From Bacillota bacterium (GTDB lineage Bacteria; Bacillota; Clostridia; Caldicoprobacterales; Xylanivirgaceae), in assembly GCA_023621995.1 (NCBI GenBank), contig JAMOAB010000083.1:1-38340 (forward strand): 38,340 nt of DNA, read 5' to 3'. Shown piece after piece: positions 37,221 through 38,340 of the stretch (positions are counted from its first letter, which is position 1; each line of letters starts with the position of its first letter). The position numbers and the translations under genes were made by a program. The notes under the pieces were generated by a model, which saw only the letters and a program-made list of their open reading frames with translations, searched no databases and had not been told where the DNA came from.

Positions 37221-38340
37221 ATGGATAAGAAAATAGGACTTTTAACAGAAAATAATTCACCTTCAAAATTTAAGTATTTTAAAGGATACTTTGTTAACCC
37301 AGATAGCCCTAATTATCCCAGTGACCCTGAAAGCCCTAACTACCCTAGGGCTGAAGGCAGAGTTCACGGTTTTCAGAACCCGCTACTAGGGGATCCAGGT
37401 TGGGGAGAAATAGCAAGATGGCAAAAATTAAAAACAAACGCATTGGAGTCTTTATTAGACCAAATGATAGAACAATACATAAGAGATAGAAGATGGTATT
37501 CTACAGTTAGATGTAGAGAAGCACTGTGGAATATGTATAGAAGGTTAGCTTGGTGGGTTAATCAAAATATAGAGCCAGGTAATGTAGACTATCAGAACGC
37601 TCTTTCCTTTATAAGGGATTGTATTACCCAGATTTTAGATACTGGTGAGGTTTCTAGGGTAATGTATCGTCATAATTTTAAAGATGGTCTTGATAGTTCT
37701 TTCGAATATAATGGTGGATGGCGTATTGATGAGTATGGATATCTAAGTGGAGAATATATATTCGGAGAGACGGTAGTGTTGGGAGAGGAAGACGATGTAG
37801 AGGAATGGACTATTACAAAGGTAGTAGAATACCCTAATCCTGGCTTGATTACATTTAATTATGCAGTATCAGGATTTGTTGAAACATTTGCTTTAGAGAT
37901 GGACGGAGAAGTTATATGGAGACACGATTCAACAGAGGTAGTCGATAACACTGGCTTCACTTTCAGGGATATAACTTTAAATGTACCTGAGGGACTACAT
38001 GAGTTTAAATGGGTACTTGTAGGTGAATTTGGCGGAAGTATAGTTAAATTCGATGAAATTATATTTACCGAGTTATATCCAGAGATTAAGAAACCTGAAG
38101 AAATACCGAAATGCCCTTTACCTTATACTCATCATTATGCTTCTGATTACATGAATCAGTTTACTGGTGTACCTCACGAACGACCTACTTTTAGTACTGT
38201 GGGTGGGAGTAAGGTATCGGATTATCTAGACATGATAAGATATGTATCTTCTAAAGAGAATATAGAATGGGAGCTTGTAGATTCAGTAGATGGTAGTGGA
38301 GGTAATGAGTATATTTTTAAATTACCTTTAGAGAGATTAC
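37221..38340 (+). CDS. Tail/appendage structural protein, 3' end outside window
   Basis: ATG 37221 behind GAGGTG, open for 373 codons to the window edge. The N-terminus holds a short repeat, NPDSPNYPSDPESPNYP (~25-41), then a helical, Trp-rich region (ESLLDQMIEQYIRDRRWYST, MYRRLAWWVNQNIEPG), then a beta sandwich ~155-290 (FKDGLDSSFEYNGGWRIDEY ... VPEGLHEFKWVLVGEF) with the look of a carbohydrate-binding jelly roll. Same strand and spacing as the fibre gene, so part of the adsorption operon. Family not recognised. Confidence 0.7.
   Translation, partial: MDKKIGLLTENNSPSKFKYFKGYFVNPDSPNYPSDPESPNYPRAEGRVHGFQNPLLGDPGWGEIARWQKLKTNALESLLDQMIEQYIRDRRWYSTVRCREALWNMYRRLAWWVNQNIEPGNVDYQNALSFIRDCITQILDTGEVSRVMYRHNFKDGLDSSFEYNGGWRIDEYGYLSGEYIFGETVVLGEEDDVEEWTITKVVEYPNPGLITFNYAVSGFVETFALEMDGEVIWRHDSTEVVDNTGFTFRDITLNVPEGLHEFKWVLVGEFGGSIVKFDEIIFTELYPEIKKPEEIPKCPLPYTHHYASDYMNQFTGVPHERPTFSTVGGSKVSDYLDMIRYVSSKENIEWELVDSVDGSGGNEYIFKLPLERL

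Noticed and set aside
1-38340. CRISPR array, integrase, endolysin or tail sheath gene
   Set aside because: I looked for spaced identical repeats, recombinase motifs, amidase/holin pairs and sheath-sized genes before the tube gene; none is visible in the window.

Overview
The window reads as the packaging, head and tail region of a long-tailed (siphovirus-like) phage or prophage of a low-GC Bacillota host, most likely a Clostridia-like anaerobe with an S-layer. This rests on strong AT bias, G-rich Shine-Dalgarno sequences with many GTG starts, S-layer-homology (SLH) modules in tail proteins, and a canonical head-to-tail gene order without any sheath gene. No integrase, lysis or DNA-replication module is visible, so both ends run on outside the window.

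Left arm (1-2883): the 3' part of an IS200/IS605-family element (TnpB with its omegaRNA-like right end) abuts what looks like the tail end of an interrupted gene. Then come a 50-codon ORF, a terminator, a minus-strand tRNA-like gene with a weak anticodon stem, a ~340-nt gene-free but highly structured block, a minus-strand phage gene of unknown function, and a perfect 53-bp direct repeat just upstream of the small terminase gene.

Packaging and head (2884-11793): TerS, TerL, a calcineurin-like phosphoesterase, a winged-helix (helix_36/DnaD-like) protein behind a long leader with a predicted pseudoknot at its ribosome-binding site, portal, protease fused to scaffold with an internal scaffold start, DUF2190-like capsid cement protein, major capsid protein, and a strong terminator.

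Connector and tail (11807-24604): a possible head fibre or decoration protein, four connector/neck genes, and a tail-tube protein whose ORF continues in frame past a UGA into an Ig/PEGA-like domain. Tail-assembly chaperones follow, joined by a -1 frameshift on A AAA AAG, then a 2682-aa tape measure protein. A terminator closes this unit.

Moron (24578-25063): one membrane-protein gene with its own extended -10 promoter, insulated by perfect hairpin terminators on both sides.

Baseplate and adsorption apparatus (25080-end): a promoter candidate, two SLH-containing tail proteins, a 1060-aa hub carrying both an M23 endopeptidase and a GH73-type glucosaminidase, small baseplate proteins, a family of related appendage proteins, a ~1025-aa fibre-like protein with a lectin-like C-terminus, and a last gene cut by the window edge. 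Read together, the tail tip may recognise the cell-wall polysaccharide that anchors host S-layer proteins and then cut peptidoglycan in two ways. That adsorption model is an inference from domain content.
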